A stretch of 5,664 bases of DNA from SAR202 cluster bacterium (GTDB lineage: Bacteria; Chloroflexota; Dehalococcoidia; Lucifugimonadales; UBA826). The notes beneath the pieces were generated by a model. That model was given only the letters and a program-made list of their open reading frames with translations, made no database searches and was not told where the DNA came from. The stretch lies in NCBI GenBank assembly GCA_009392675.1, contig VFFY01000077.1:1-5664 (forward strand), given 5' to 3'. Position numbers and translations under genes: made by a program. Positions 5,663 through 5,664 of this stretch are shown piece after piece; the stretch's first letter is position 1, and every line of letters begins with the position of its first letter.

Positions 5663-5664
5663 CA

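Noticed and set aside
1..5664. CRISPR array, tRNA or rRNA gene, insertion sequence, or defence system
   Set aside because: I looked for regularly spaced direct repeats, cloverleaf-type segments, transposase motifs and terminal inverted repeats and saw none; the only regular repeat is the protein-level 66-bp period of the leucine-rich-repeat gene.

Overview
The window looks like accessory catabolic DNA from an AT-leaning, free-living bacterium. Genes have recognisable Shine-Dalgarno sites and sigma70-like promoter boxes, and TAA, TGA and TAG all appear as stops. CaiB/BaiF CoA-transferase, thiamine-diphosphate (ThDP) lyase and metal-dependent amidohydrolase together recall degraders of organic acids and amides, such as SAR202-type marine Chloroflexota. 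That taxonomic guess is weak: there is no marker gene here.

Layout. (1) Nt 1-1209, plus strand: the 3' part of a TRZ/ATZ-type amidohydrolase. Its frame is open from base 1 and contains the HxH metal motif, so the start lies outside the window. (2) Nt 1222-2061, minus strand: a convergent gene 12 bp away, for a cytoplasmic leucine-rich-repeat protein with ten back-to-back 22-residue repeats. (3) Nt 2190-2477, minus strand: a small gene of 95 codons (excluding the final stop) interrupted by an in-frame TAG at codon 30. A GTG with its own Shine-Dalgarno-like site follows the TAG immediately, so this is a nonsense pseudogene, a gene split by a stop, or a readthrough case. (4) Nt 2478-2699: a divergent control region with several inverted repeats and a good sigma70-like promoter for the next operon, with a dyad at its predicted transcription start. 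(5) Nt 2700-3953 and 3977-5641, plus strand: a family III CoA-transferase and a ThDP-dependent lyase 23 bp apart. (6) Nt 5655-5662: a strong Shine-Dalgarno site at the right edge, so the operon continues.

How they may work together (inference). The CoA-transferase would load CoA onto a carboxylic acid, and the ThDP enzyme would act on the resulting acyl-CoA. The lyase lacks the Tyr-Glu pair of oxalyl-CoA decarboxylase and carries a DFRLSYG segment that I remember from the ILVBL/HACL2 branch. The transferase lacks the GGGGQ loop of formyl-CoA:oxalate transferase. The pair therefore fits 2-hydroxyacyl-CoA cleavage to formyl-CoA plus a one-carbon-shorter aldehyde better than oxalate degradation. 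The substrate cannot be read from sequence. The amidohydrolase could supply an acid by hydrolysing an amide or cyclic precursor, but it is separated from the operon by two opposite-strand genes, so that link is weak.
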